Below, in pieces: positions 16,696-25,169 of a stretch of 43,194 nucleotides of DNA (positions within the stretch are counted from its first letter, which is position 1; every line of letters begins with the position of its first letter). Under the pieces are notes generated by a model that made no database searches, was not told the DNA's origin, and saw nothing but the letters and a program-made list of their open reading frames with translations. Both the position numbers and the translations under genes were made by a program. Location: assembly GCA_026400275.1 (NCBI GenBank), contig JAPLPK010000130.1, positions 1 through 43,194 of the forward strand, in the 5' to 3' direction. The stretch comes from Burkholderiales bacterium. GTDB taxonomy: Bacteria; Pseudomonadota; Gammaproteobacteria; Burkholderiales; Burkholderiaceae_C.

Positions 16696-16826
16696 GCGGG
16701 GGGCGTCAGAGGGAACCGCTGAGCTTCTATATTCCAAATCACGCTATACAAACAAGAAATCAGTCGTTTGTGGTGTAAAGCTTTGACCAGACAATATTGC
16801 TTACAACTTTATTGCCAGGGTCACGC
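16696..16826 (+). promoter_or_regulatory. AT-rich leader of the sulfate transport operon
   Basis: The 130 bases before sbp are clearly richer in A and T than the surroundings (for example 16728-16765 and 16776-16811) and contain ATTCCAAAT and ATACAAACAAGAAAT tracts. Sulfate operons are normally activated by the LysR-type regulators CysB or Cbl, which bind such AT-rich sites just upstream of -35. No exact consensus could be assigned. Confidence 0.35.
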
Positions 16827-17867
16827 ATGCGCTTTTTTCACAGGATTTCTTCGTCTAGCCGTCCATCCAGCGCGCTGCGCACATTGCTCTCCGGTCTGCT
16901 CTTGGCTGCCACGGGCCTGGCGTCTGCCCAGCAGACTACGCTGCTGAATGGCTCGTATGACGTGGCGCGCGAGTTCTACAAAGACTACAACGCCGCTTTC
17001 ATCGCCCACATCAAGAAGACCACCGGCAAGGATGTGAAGGTGGACCAGTCGCACGCTGGTTCCAGCGCCATTGCACGCTCGGTGGCCGAGGGACTGGATG
17101 CCGACGTGGTGACCATGAACACCTCGACCGACATCGACTTTCTGGCCGACAAGGGCGTGGTTGCGAAGGACTGGAATAAGAAGTTCCCGGGTAATGCATC
17201 CCCCACCACATCCACCATGCTGTTCCTGACGCGCAACGGCAACCCCAAGGGCATCAAGGACTGGGATGATCTGGTTAAGCCTGGCGTGCAGGTGGTGGTG
17301 GTGAACCCCAAGACCGGCGGCAATGGCCGCTACGCCTATTTGGCGGCCTGGGGCTACGTGAAGAAGAAGGGCGGTAGTGACGCCCAGGCGGCCGAGTTTG
17401 TGGGCAAGCTGTACAAGAACGTGCCGGTGCTGGCCCAGGGCGGCCGAGCAGCCACAACGACCTTTCTGCAGCGCAATATTGGCGATGTGCTGATCACCTT
17501 CGAATCTGAGGTGGTGTCTATCGACCGCGAGTTTGGCGCCGGCAAGGTGGACGCGATCCACCCCAGCATCAGCATCGTGGCCGAGAACCCGGTCGCAGTG
17601 GTGGAGCGCACGGTAGCCAAGAAGGGAACGGCAGCCTTGGCTAAGGAATACCTGGACTATCTGTACTCTGACGAAGCCCAGGAGATTGCGGCCAAGCACG
17701 CCCTGCGCCCCCGCAGCGAAGCCATCCTGAAGAAGTACGCTGCGGTGTTTAAGCCTATCCAGTTATTCACTGTGAGCGAGCTTTTTGGAAGCCTGGGTGA
17801 AGCGCAAAAAGTGCACTTCAACGACGGCGGCCAGTTCGACAAGATCTACACCCCAGGTGCCAAATGA
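16827..17867 (+). CDS. sbp: Sulfate/thiosulfate ABC transporter substrate-binding protein
   Basis: A 346-residue periplasmic receptor. A long signal peptide is visible: basic FFHRISSSSRPSSALR, then LLSGLLLAATGLASA, with cleavage before QQTTLLNGSYDV. The family start LLNGSYDVAREFYKDYNAAF and the segments QSHAGSSAIARSVAEGLDADVVTMN, FLTRNGNPKGIKDWDDL and NPKTGGNGRYAYLAAWGY are diagnostic of sulfate-binding proteins. The ATG at 16827 is chosen over a frame from 16797 because it begins a normal signal peptide. Its stop overlaps the cysT start (ATGA, 17864-17867). Confidence 0.93.
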   Translation: MRFFHRISSSSRPSSALRTLLSGLLLAATGLASAQQTTLLNGSYDVAREFYKDYNAAFIAHIKKTTGKDVKVDQSHAGSSAIARSVAEGLDADVVTMNTSTDIDFLADKGVVAKDWNKKFPGNASPTTSTMLFLTRNGNPKGIKDWDDLVKPGVQVVVVNPKTGGNGRYAYLAAWGYVKKKGGSDAQAAEFVGKLYKNVPVLAQGGRAATTTFLQRNIGDVLITFESEVVSIDREFGAGKVDAIHPSISIVAENPVAVVERTVAKKGTAALAKEYLDYLYSDEAQEIAAKHALRPRSEAILKKYAAVFKPIQLFTVSELFGSLGEAQKVHFNDGGQFDKIYTPGAK

Positions 17868-18715
17868 GCGTTGCGCGCGCTCCGTCCGGCAAGGCCAAAC
17901 GCGTCTTGCCCGGTTTTGGCCTGACCCTGGGCTATACCGTGCTCTATCTGAGCATCATCGTGCTGGTGCCCTTGTCGGCCCTGTTTTTTAAAACATTTAC
18001 CTTGAGCTGGGACCAGTTCGTGGACGCCGTGACGGGGCCGCGCGTGCTGGCTTCCTACCGGCTGACCTTTGGCGCGTCGCTGCTGGCGGCGTTGGTGAAT
18101 CTGGTGTTTGGCCTGCTAGTAGCGTGGGTGCTTGTGCGTTATAGCTTCCCGGGCAAGAAGATTGTGGATGCGTTGGTGGACCTGCCATTTGCCTTGCCGA
18201 CAGCGGTGGCTGGTATCTCATTGACAGCTTTGCTGGCGGGAAATGGCTGGCTGGGGCAATACCTGGAGCCGCTGGGCATCAAACTGGCGTTTACGCCGGC
18301 TGGGGTTGTGATTGCATTGATTTTCATTGGGCTGCCCTTCGTGGTGCGCACGGTGCAACCGGTGCTGGAAGACGCCGAAAAAGAACTGGAAGAAGCGGCA
18401 ACCTCACTTGGTGCGACCCGTCTGCAGGTTTTTACCCGCGTCATCCTGCCGCATATTGCGCCTGCGCTGTTGACCGGCTTCGCCATGGCTTTCGCCCGTG
18501 CCATCGGTGAATACGGCTCGGTGATTTTCATTGCGGGCAATATGCCCATGGTGTCTGAAATCACGCCGCTGATCATCATTGGCAAGCTGGAGCAGTACGA
18601 CTACGCCGGCGCGACCGCCGTGGCCGTGGTGATGCTGACCATATCCTTCATTCTGCTGCTGCTGATCAACGCCCTGCAGGCCTGGCAGCGCCGCCAAACC
18701 GGAGCCACCGCATGA
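17864..18715 (+). CDS. cysT: Sulfate ABC transporter permease CysT
   Basis: A 283-residue inner-membrane permease, also called CysU. It opens [31 protein letters not shown] and carries the CysT/CysU region [39 protein letters not shown]. The ATPase-contact EAA loop is [30 protein letters not shown] near residues 177-206. It overlaps both neighbours by four bases (ATGA at 17864 and 18712), so translation is coupled along sbp-cysT-cysW. Confidence 0.95.
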   Translation: MSVARAPSGKAKRVLPGFGLTLGYTVLYLSIIVLVPLSALFFKTFTLSWDQFVDAVTGPRVLASYRLTFGASLLAALVNLVFGLLVAWVLVRYSFPGKKIVDALVDLPFALPTAVAGISLTALLAGNGWLGQYLEPLGIKLAFTPAGVVIALIFIGLPFVVRTVQPVLEDAEKELEEAATSLGATRLQVFTRVILPHIAPALLTGFAMAFARAIGEYGSVIFIAGNMPMVSEITPLIIIGKLEQYDYAGATAVAVVMLTISFILLLLINALQAWQRRQTGATA

Positions 18716-19629
18716 GTGCCAATACCGTACGCCGCGCCAAGGCCGGCACCACTGAGGCCGCGTGGGTCCGCTATACGCTGCTGACCGTGGCACTGGTATT
18801 TCTGCTGCTGTTCCTGGTGCTGCCGCTGGCAGCGGTGTTCACCGAAGCGTTGCGCAAAGGTGCGGGCGCCTACCTGGAAGCCCTGCAGGAGCCCGATGCC
18901 TGGTCAGCTATCAAGCTGACGTTGCTGACGGCCGTGATCGCCGTGCCGCTGAACCTGGTGTTTGGTATCGCCGCGTCCTGGGCGATTGCCAAGTTCGACT
19001 TCTGGGGCAAATCCTTTTTGACCACGCTGGTGGACCTGCCGTTCTCGGTGTCGCCGGTGGTGGCGGGCTTGGTCTACGTGCTGCTGTTTGGCGCCAGTGG
19101 CTGGTTCGGCCCCTGGTTGCAGGCGCACGATATGAAGATCGTGTTTGCGGTGCCTGGCATTGTGTTGGCCACGGTGTTTGTGACCTTCCCCTTTGTGGCC
19201 CGTGAGCTGATTCCGCTGATGCAAGCCCAGGGCAATGACGAGGAACAGGCGGCCATCGTGCTGGGTGCGACCGGCTGGCAAACCTTTTGGCATGTGACTT
19301 TGCCGAACATCAAATGGGGCCTGCTGTACGGCGTGATCCTGACCAACGCCCGGGCCATGGGCGAGTTTGGTGCGGTGTCGGTGGTGTCCGGCCACATTCG
19401 CGGCCAGACCAATACGCTACCGCTGCACGTTGAGATTTTGTACAACGAGTACCAATCCGTGGCGGCTTTTGCCGTGGCGTCCCTGCTGGCCATCCTGGCC
19501 CTGGTGACGCTGGTGATCAAGTCGGTGGCCGAGTGGCGCATCGAGCGCGAGCTGCGCTCCATTGCCGAAATGCCGCCCGAAGCACCACGTACCGATATAC
19601 CTGCGGCACAGCTTGCCGCCGCCCATTGA
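18712..19629 (+). CDS. cysW: Sulfate ABC transporter permease CysW
   Basis: A 305-residue inner-membrane permease, partner of CysT. The segments [34 protein letters not shown] and [52 protein letters not shown] (EAA loop) are CysW hallmarks, as is [32 protein letters not shown]. It starts on an ATGA overlap with cysT. cysA follows 12 bases after its stop. Confidence 0.96.
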   Translation: MSANTVRRAKAGTTEAAWVRYTLLTVALVFLLLFLVLPLAAVFTEALRKGAGAYLEALQEPDAWSAIKLTLLTAVIAVPLNLVFGIAASWAIAKFDFWGKSFLTTLVDLPFSVSPVVAGLVYVLLFGASGWFGPWLQAHDMKIVFAVPGIVLATVFVTFPFVARELIPLMQAQGNDEEQAAIVLGATGWQTFWHVTLPNIKWGLLYGVILTNARAMGEFGAVSVVSGHIRGQTNTLPLHVEILYNEYQSVAAFAVASLLAILALVTLVIKSVAEWRIERELRSIAEMPPEAPRTDIPAAQLAAAH

Positions 19630-19641
19630 AAGAGGCCTGTT

Positions 19642-20760
19642 ATGAGCATCGAAATCCGCAATATCCATAAGCAGTTTGGCAGCTTCACCGCCCTGGGCGA
19701 TGTCAGCCTGGACATCCAGTCCGGCGAGTTGGTAGCCTTGCTCGGCCCCTCGGGCTGCGGCAAGACCACGCTGCTGCGCATCATCGCCGGGCTGGAAACG
19801 CCTGACTCCGGCAGCATCCACTTCTCTGGTGAAGACACCACCGATGTTCATGTGCGTGAACGCCAGGTCGGCTTTGTGTTCCAGCACTACGCGCTGTTCC
19901 GCCACATGACGGTCTTTGAGAACGTGGCCTTCGGTCTGCGCATGAAGCCCCGTAGCCTGCGCCCGAGCGAGTCGGCGATCAAGGCCAAGGTGCATGAGCT
20001 GCTGGGCCTGGTGCAACTGGATTGGTTGGCCAACCGTTACCCAAGCCAGCTCTCTGGCGGCCAGCGCCAGCGCATTGCCTTGGCGCGCGCACTGGCGGTG
20101 GAGCCCAAAGTCTTGCTGCTGGACGAGCCTTTTGGTGCGCTGGACGCCAAGGTGCGCAAGGAGCTGCGCCGCTGGCTGCGCCGCTTGCACGATGACTTGA
20201 ACGTGACCAGCATCTTCGTGACCCACGACCAGGAAGAAGCGCTGGAGGTGGCCGACCGCGTGGTGGTGATGAATAAGGGCAAGGTCGAGCAGATCGGCTC
20301 GCCACAAGACGTGTGGGACCACCCGGCCAGCCCCTTTGTGTATGGCTTCCTGGGCGATGTGAATCTGTTCCATGGCCGCGCCCACGAGGGCGAGGTACAG
20401 CTGGAAGGCATCAAGATCCAGGCGCCAGAGCACCCTGACGCGCAAGACGCCAAGGCCTTTGCCTATGTGCGCCCCCACGACATCCAGGTGCAGCGCTACG
20501 TGAAGGGCGAAGGCCTGGACGCGGCCGGCAAACCGTTGGGCATGGTGGTGAAGCTGACCCGCGCATTGGTGATCGGTCCCATCGCCCGTTTGGAACTAAC
20601 GCCGCTGGAGCAGCACCAAGCCGTGGACAATACGCTGGATAACCTGGTGGAAGCGCAGTTGCCTGCGGAGCAGTTCCGGGTTCTAGGTTTGCAAGAGGGC
20701 GACACGCTGGTGGTGACACCACGCCGCGCCAAAGTGTTTGTAGAGTCCGCGCCAGCGTGA
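19642..20760 (+). CDS. cysA: Sulfate/thiosulfate ABC transporter ATPase CysA
   Basis: A 372-residue ATPase. Walker [17 protein letters not shown] is at residues 34-49, the Q-loop is [19 protein letters not shown], the signature [15 protein letters not shown], Walker [21 protein letters not shown], and the H-loop [15 protein letters not shown]-terminal TOBE-like regulatory domain follows ([17 protein letters not shown]). It powers uptake by CysT/CysW with Sbp. The operon ends with the terminator at 20776. Confidence 0.96.
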   Translation: MSIEIRNIHKQFGSFTALGDVSLDIQSGELVALLGPSGCGKTTLLRIIAGLETPDSGSIHFSGEDTTDVHVRERQVGFVFQHYALFRHMTVFENVAFGLRMKPRSLRPSESAIKAKVHELLGLVQLDWLANRYPSQLSGGQRQRIALARALAVEPKVLLLDEPFGALDAKVRKELRRWLRRLHDDLNVTSIFVTHDQEEALEVADRVVVMNKGKVEQIGSPQDVWDHPASPFVYGFLGDVNLFHGRAHEGEVQLEGIKIQAPEHPDAQDAKAFAYVRPHDIQVQRYVKGEGLDAAGKPLGMVVKLTRALVIGPIARLELTPLEQHQAVDNTLDNLVEAQLPAEQFRVLGLQEGDTLVVTPRRAKVFVESAPA

Positions 20761-20775
20761 TGTAGCCCCAAGGGG

Positions 20776-20798
20776 TGCGTCCGCAGGGCGCATTTTTT
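20776..20798 (+). terminator. Rho-independent terminator after cysA
   Basis: A 7-bp stem, TGCGTCC (20776-20782) with GGGCGCA (20786-20792) including one G-U pair, a 3-base loop and a run of six T residues (20793-20798). It ends the sulfate operon 15 bases after the cysA stop and separates it from dsbB, which starts 11 bases later. Confidence 0.8.
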
Positions 20799-20809
20799 GA
20801 AAGCTATGC

Positions 20810-21313
20810 ATGTTGTTGTCCTGGATTGATGCCGCCCCACGCCGTGTGCTGTTGGGAGTCAGCGTGGTGTGTATCGGCCTACTGGCCTTCGGCCTGTACC
20901 TGCAGCATGTGGTGGGCCTGGAGCCTTGCCCCATGTGCATCGTCCAGCGATATGCTCTTGTTTTAGTCGCAATCATCGCAGGTATTACCAGCGCCAGCGG
21001 CAAAAAAAGCTTGCAGGTTTCTGGCGTGTTCCTGGTGCTGCTGGTAGCGGGTTTCGGCGCGTTCGTGGCTGCGCGCCAGAGCTGGCTGCAGTGGTATCCG
21101 CCCGAGGTGGCCACTTGCGGGCGCGACCTCTACGGGATGATTGAAACCTTCCCACTGCAGCGCGCCATCCCCATGATCTTCAAGGGCGGCGGCGATTGCA
21201 CGGTGGTGGATTGGACCTTCCTGGGAGGCTCGATCGCCAACTGGTCGTTTGTCTGCTTTGTCGCCATCATCCTGTTGGCCCTGGTGTTCCTGGGCCGTAA
21301 GCTCAAGGCCTGA
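20810..21313 (+). CDS. dsbB: Disulfide bond formation protein DsbB
   Basis: A 167-residue inner-membrane quinone reductase that reoxidises periplasmic DsbA. Four hydrophobic segments are visible (about residues 12-30, 46-60, 70-86, 140-160). The first cysteine pair is EPCPMC (Cys40, Cys43) at the first periplasmic loop, and the second pair is Cys103 (ATCGRDLYGM) and Cys130 (GGGDC) in the second loop, matching DsbB. It follows a strong terminator, so it has its own promoter within or beyond the cysA end. Its TGA is directly adjacent to the stop of the convergent GGDEF gene. Confidence 0.93.
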   Translation: MLLSWIDAAPRRVLLGVSVVCIGLLAFGLYLQHVVGLEPCPMCIVQRYALVLVAIIAGITSASGKKSLQVSGVFLVLLVAGFGAFVAARQSWLQWYPPEVATCGRDLYGMIETFPLQRAIPMIFKGGGDCTVVDWTFLGGSIANWSFVCFVAIILLALVFLGRKLKA

Positions 21314-23689
21314 TCAGCCCAGATAAAACTCGGACTGGCTGGGGCCAGGCGCAGGCGGTGGCCCCTGGGTTGCGCACATATGGCGATCGCGGCCCTGGCG
21401 CTTGGCTTCGTACAAGGCTGCATCGGCCTGTTCCAGCAGGTCTTGTTCTGAAATGTCCTTGTGCGGTATGACGCTGGCAATGCCCACGCTCAGAGTAACG
21501 TGGCTGGCCGTAGGGGAGTTTTTGTGCGGCTGGCCGGCATGCCGTATACGCTCCAGGCAGCGCCGCGCAACCACGGTGGCGCCAGCGATATCGGTGTCCA
21601 GCAGCAAGACCGCAAATTCTTCACCGCCGTAGCGCATCAGCAATTCGCCTGGACGGCAGATACAGGTGTTCAGAATGCGTGCTACCTCGCGCAGGCAGTT
21701 GTCGCCGCTCAGGTGGCCATAGGCGTCGTTGTAGAGCTTGAAATGGTCTATGTCTATCATCAGCAAGGCCAGAGACTGCTCCTGGCGCATGCTGCGCGCC
21801 CACTCGGACGCCAGGCACTGGTCGAAGAAACGCCGATTGCCCACGCCCGTCAACCCGTCGGTCACGCTGAGTTCGGCCAGCTGTTCGTTGGCGCGCTGCA
21901 GCTCGGCCTGGAACTGCATGCGTTCGGTGATGTCCTGCAAGGTTCCTTCCAGGCGCACGGTGTGGCCCTCTTGCACGATGGCCTCGCCATGGGAATGCAC
22001 CCACACCTGGCGCGCGGCGGTGGTTGTCATTTGCAGCTCCAGGGCCCAGGGCGTGCCGTAGCGTATGGCTTCCGCCATAGCCTGCTCCAGTTTGTGGCGG
22101 GAGTCTGGCGTGTAGCAGTTCAGAGATTCATCCAGGGAGAGCGGCGTGCCCACGGACAGGTCATAGATCAGAAAGACCTCCGGCGTCCATGTCTGCAACA
22201 TGTTCGACAGGTCCAACTCCCAACCACCGATCTTGGCGATCTCGCCAGTGCGCCGCTGCAAGGCAGTGGCAGCCGCCAGGTGTGCCTCTGCCTGCTTGCG
22301 CTCTGACACATCCATGTGCGTACCCAGCACGCGGGTGACGCGGCCTTTTTCATCGCGCGCTGCGACCATGGCGTGGTCCAGTACCCAGATCCAGTGGCCG
22401 TCCTTGTGGCGCACGCGGTGCTCCAGCTTGTAAGACGGGCTATGACCCTTGATGTGGGCGATGAATGCGGCGCGCAAAACGGGCAGCTCCTGCGGGTGCA
22501 GTAGCTGCCACCACAGGCCGCCCCGCAGCAGGATTTCGTTGGGTTGGTAGCCCAGCATCTGCCAGAGCCGATCGCTAAACACCATGGTGTTCTTGGCCAT
22601 GTTCCAGTCCCACAGTCCCAGGTCCGCTCCCTTGAGGCCGAATTCAAAACGCTGGGCGGTTTCCTTCAAGGCTTCCTGTATCTCAATATGGGCCAGGTGC
22701 ATGGCCCGGCGGTGCTTGTGGATATAGGCCAGGCCTATGCAGGCAATCGTGCCAAATGCCGCTAGCAGGCCCAGGTTCAGCTTGGCTTCGTCCCACCAGA
22801 TGGCGTCTACCTCGGCCAGGTTTCGGCTCACGGAGACGGTCAGCGGTGCGTACATGCGCAACTCTGCGGGCTGGATATTGCGAAAGACCAGCATGCGCTG
22901 GTCGCCCAGCACCTTTGACTGGCCAACCAGCTGGCTTATGGTCTGTCCAGACTGGACATGCCGGTGGAACAATGCTCCCGGCACGTTGATGTTGGTGTTC
23001 AGGGATTTGACGTTGGGCGGAATCATGATGAACACCCGCCCATCGTTGTGCGTGATGCTCACGGTCATGTCGGGCGCATAGAGCACCGACTGCATCACGG
23101 TGTCGAAATAGCTTGGCTCCAGCGTGGCGCTGATCAGGCCTATGAATTGCCCATCCACCTCGGATACGGCCTTGCTGACTCCCACCGCATAGAAGCCGGA
23201 GCTGGGTAGGTAGTTGGGCGATATATACAGCGCCGCGTAGTCCGGGCTGGCTTGGGGAATTTCGAAATACGGGCTTTGGTGTAGGTCGGCGCCCAATGCG
23301 CTCTTGTTGTTGCTGCCGATGACGATGCCGGATTTGTCCAGTATGGACAGGTCCCGCACGCCAGGCATGGCGTCGGCCAACAGCTGCAGGCGTCGGCTCA
23401 TATTGGGAGTTTCGCCGGGGTGGTCGCTGTAGTACAGGTCGTAGCGCAGGCCGGCCAGGGCTCGGTTCACCCCCTGCAGTTGGCGGATCAGGTTTTCGTC
23501 CACCACGCGGGCCTGGGTTTGCAGGCGGTCGAATTCTTTTTCCCGGTTCAGCCCGTGTTCCCGCCAGAGTTTGCAGGCCATCGTACCCAGCAAAACCAGC
23601 AGCGCCAGTGCCATGGCCCACCATTCCTGAGCGTGGCGTCGGTTCAGGCGGGAGTCCGTCACCGAGGGGGGCGGAGCCGTTTGCCTCAT
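21314..23689 (-). CDS. Membrane diguanylate cyclase with periplasmic sensor, PAS domains and GGDEF
   Basis: A 791-residue protein predicted to make cyclic di-GMP. One membrane segment near residues 25-42 (MALALLVLLGTMACKLW) precedes a periplasmic dCache-like sensor of about 260 residues (VDENLIRQLQGVNRALAGLRYDLYY). A second segment lies near 305-325 (LNLGLLAAFGTIACIGLAYI). A PAS/PAC module follows (FGLKGADLGLWDWN, HRVRHKDGHWIWVLDHAMV, THMDVSERKQAE), then a second weaker one (GEIAKIGGWELDL to LQDITERMQFQ), and GGDEF. The active site is RYGGEEF (GGEEF at 688-692), compatible with catalysis. The inhibitory I-site RxxD is altered to RPGE. No EAL domain is present. Confidence 0.9.
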   Translation of the reverse strand: MRQTAPPPSVTDSRLNRRHAQEWWAMALALLVLLGTMACKLWREHGLNREKEFDRLQTQARVVDENLIRQLQGVNRALAGLRYDLYYSDHPGETPNMSRRLQLLADAMPGVRDLSILDKSGIVIGSNNKSALGADLHQSPYFEIPQASPDYAALYISPNYLPSSGFYAVGVSKAVSEVDGQFIGLISATLEPSYFDTVMQSVLYAPDMTVSITHNDGRVFIMIPPNVKSLNTNINVPGALFHRHVQSGQTISQLVGQSKVLGDQRMLVFRNIQPAELRMYAPLTVSVSRNLAEVDAIWWDEAKLNLGLLAAFGTIACIGLAYIHKHRRAMHLAHIEIQEALKETAQRFEFGLKGADLGLWDWNMAKNTMVFSDRLWQMLGYQPNEILLRGGLWWQLLHPQELPVLRAAFIAHIKGHSPSYKLEHRVRHKDGHWIWVLDHAMVAARDEKGRVTRVLGTHMDVSERKQAEAHLAAATALQRRTGEIAKIGGWELDLSNMLQTWTPEVFLIYDLSVGTPLSLDESLNCYTPDSRHKLEQAMAEAIRYGTPWALELQMTTTAARQVWVHSHGEAIVQEGHTVRLEGTLQDITERMQFQAELQRANEQLAELSVTDGLTGVGNRRFFDQCLASEWARSMRQEQSLALLMIDIDHFKLYNDAYGHLSGDNCLREVARILNTCICRPGELLMRYGGEEFAVLLLDTDIAGATVVARRCLERIRHAGQPHKNSPTASHVTLSVGIASVIPHKDISEQDLLEQADAALYEAKRQGRDRHMCATQGPPPAPGPSQSEFYLG

Positions 23690-23926
23690 GGTGCGAGGCC
23701 CTTCGCATGCATGTCACGGTGTCCGTAGCGGCGCATAGAACGTCCTGGCGGTGGTCAGAGAACCCGCAAAGGGGTATTTGCCAGCACATTGTGTACCCAG
23801 GCTCGGCTGGGCGCACGGCTAAATGCAACTAATTTCGATCAGTTTCCGACGTTTCGGGCGCCATGGGGCACCATTGGGCGCCATAGACGGCCACGTGCCG
23901 CTGAATCGCCCCCGCACTGAGGAGCG
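23690..23926. other. Intergenic region between GGDEF gene start and argA end
   Basis: A 237-base gap holding the promoter side of the GGDEF gene. The only structure seen is a short tandem array at 23856-23884: GGGCGCCAT, GGGCACCAT and GGGCGCCAT with 10-base spacing. No gene, RNA or convincing terminator was found. Confidence 0.5.
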
Positions 23927-25107
23927 CTAACTCAGTTTTTTGACCAGCACCTGGCTCTTGCGGTCCCAGTTGTACTTGCGCTTGCGGGCTTCGGGCAGCC
24001 AATCGGGGTCAACCTGCACAAAGCCGCGTTTAATGAACCAGTGCATGGTGCGGGTGGTCAGCACAAAAATGCTCTGTAGGCCGGCGGCGCGGGCGCGCTG
24101 CTCCACGCGTTTGAGCACTTTTTCTCCGTCGCCCTGGCCTTGTACCTGGGGCGATACCGTCAGCGCGGCCATCTCGCCGGTGTGGGCCTCGGGGTAGGGG
24201 TAGAGGGCAGCGCAGGCGAAGATCACGCCGTCGTGCTCCACCACGGTGTACATATGGGCGTCGCGTTCGATCTCGGTGCGGCTGCGCTTGACCAGGGTGC
24301 CGTCTTTTTCGAAAGGCTCGATCAGCTGCAAGATGCCGCCCACATCGTCTACCAAGGCTTCGCGCAGGCTTTCCAGTTTTTCGTCCACCACCATGGTGCC
24401 TATGCCGTCGTGTACATACACCTCCAGCAGGATGGCGCCATCGACCGAGAACGGGATGATGTGGCTGCGCTCCACGCCGGACTTGCAGGCCGTCACGCAG
24501 TGCTGCAGGTAGAAGGCGGTGTCGGTGGGTACATTGGCGGCGGGAAGTTCGGCCAGCAGTTTTTCGGCCATGGCCAGGGGCAACTCGGTATCGATAGGGT
24601 TGTCTTCGCTCTCGGGCTCGCCCGGGTGCATGCGGATGCCGGGCACCTCGGTCAGGAAGATCAGCTTATCGGCCTGCAAGGCGCTGGCGACCGAGGTGGC
24701 TACCTCTTCCATGGTCAGGTTGAAAGCTTCGCCAGTGGGCGAGAAGCCAAAGGGAAGCCCTGGCTGAACGCCGCCTCGATCTCGTAGCGCAGTTGGCCGG
24801 CGGCTTCTTGCGCGCAGTCCAGCGCAACTTCGTCGGTGATGCGGATGCCGTTGGCGTATTTGGGGGGGTGGCCCTTGGCCTTGAGCTGCTCATTGACCTG
24901 CGGGCGGAAGCCGTGCACCAACACGATCTTTACACCCATGCTCTGGATCATGGCCAGGTCTTGCGCCAGGTTGGGCAGCTTGCCCGCTGCAATCGCCTCA
25001 CCCGCGATGCCCACCACAAAGGTCTGGTTCCTGAACTTGTGGATATACGGTGCCACGGAACGGAACCAGGGCACGAAGGTGAAGTTGAAAACAGAGGTCA
25101 TGGTCAT
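23927..25107 (-). pseudogene. argA: N-acetylglutamate synthase gene with internal deletion and frameshift
   Basis: Two frames together make most of one ArgA. The 5' part (25107 to about 24757) encodes the start of the amino-acid-kinase domain: FVPWFRSVAPYIHKFRNQTF, LVHGFRPQVNEQLKAKG and ALDCAQEAAGQLRYEIEAAFSQG, then runs out of frame to a stop at 24715. The 3' part resumes in another frame with LPFGFSPTGEAFNLTMEEVATSV and continues through a full GNAT acetyltransferase domain to NWDRKSQVLVKKLS. From my memory of the family, about 58 residues that should lie between these segments are missing, and the remaining 1181 bases are not a multiple of three. The kinase-fold domain is therefore broken; the GNAT domain could still be made from the ATG at 24712. 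ArgA makes N-acetylglutamate, the first step of arginine synthesis. An assembly error is possible. Confidence 0.85.
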
Positions 25108-25169
25108 GGCGCGTGATTGTGCATGAAAGCCTCTGTTGCAGCGGGGCCAGCCCCGCTGCTTTTTTCAGA

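Noticed and set aside
23856-23884. Three tandem GGGCGCCAT-like units
   Set aside because: Too short and too few to be a CRISPR or iteron array; no Rep gene nearby. Possibly a weak protein-binding site, but unsupported.
23927-25107. Reading argA as two separate genes
   Set aside because: The two parts are consecutive pieces of one known protein, and the second has no ribosome binding site of its own that stands out. A single broken gene is simpler.
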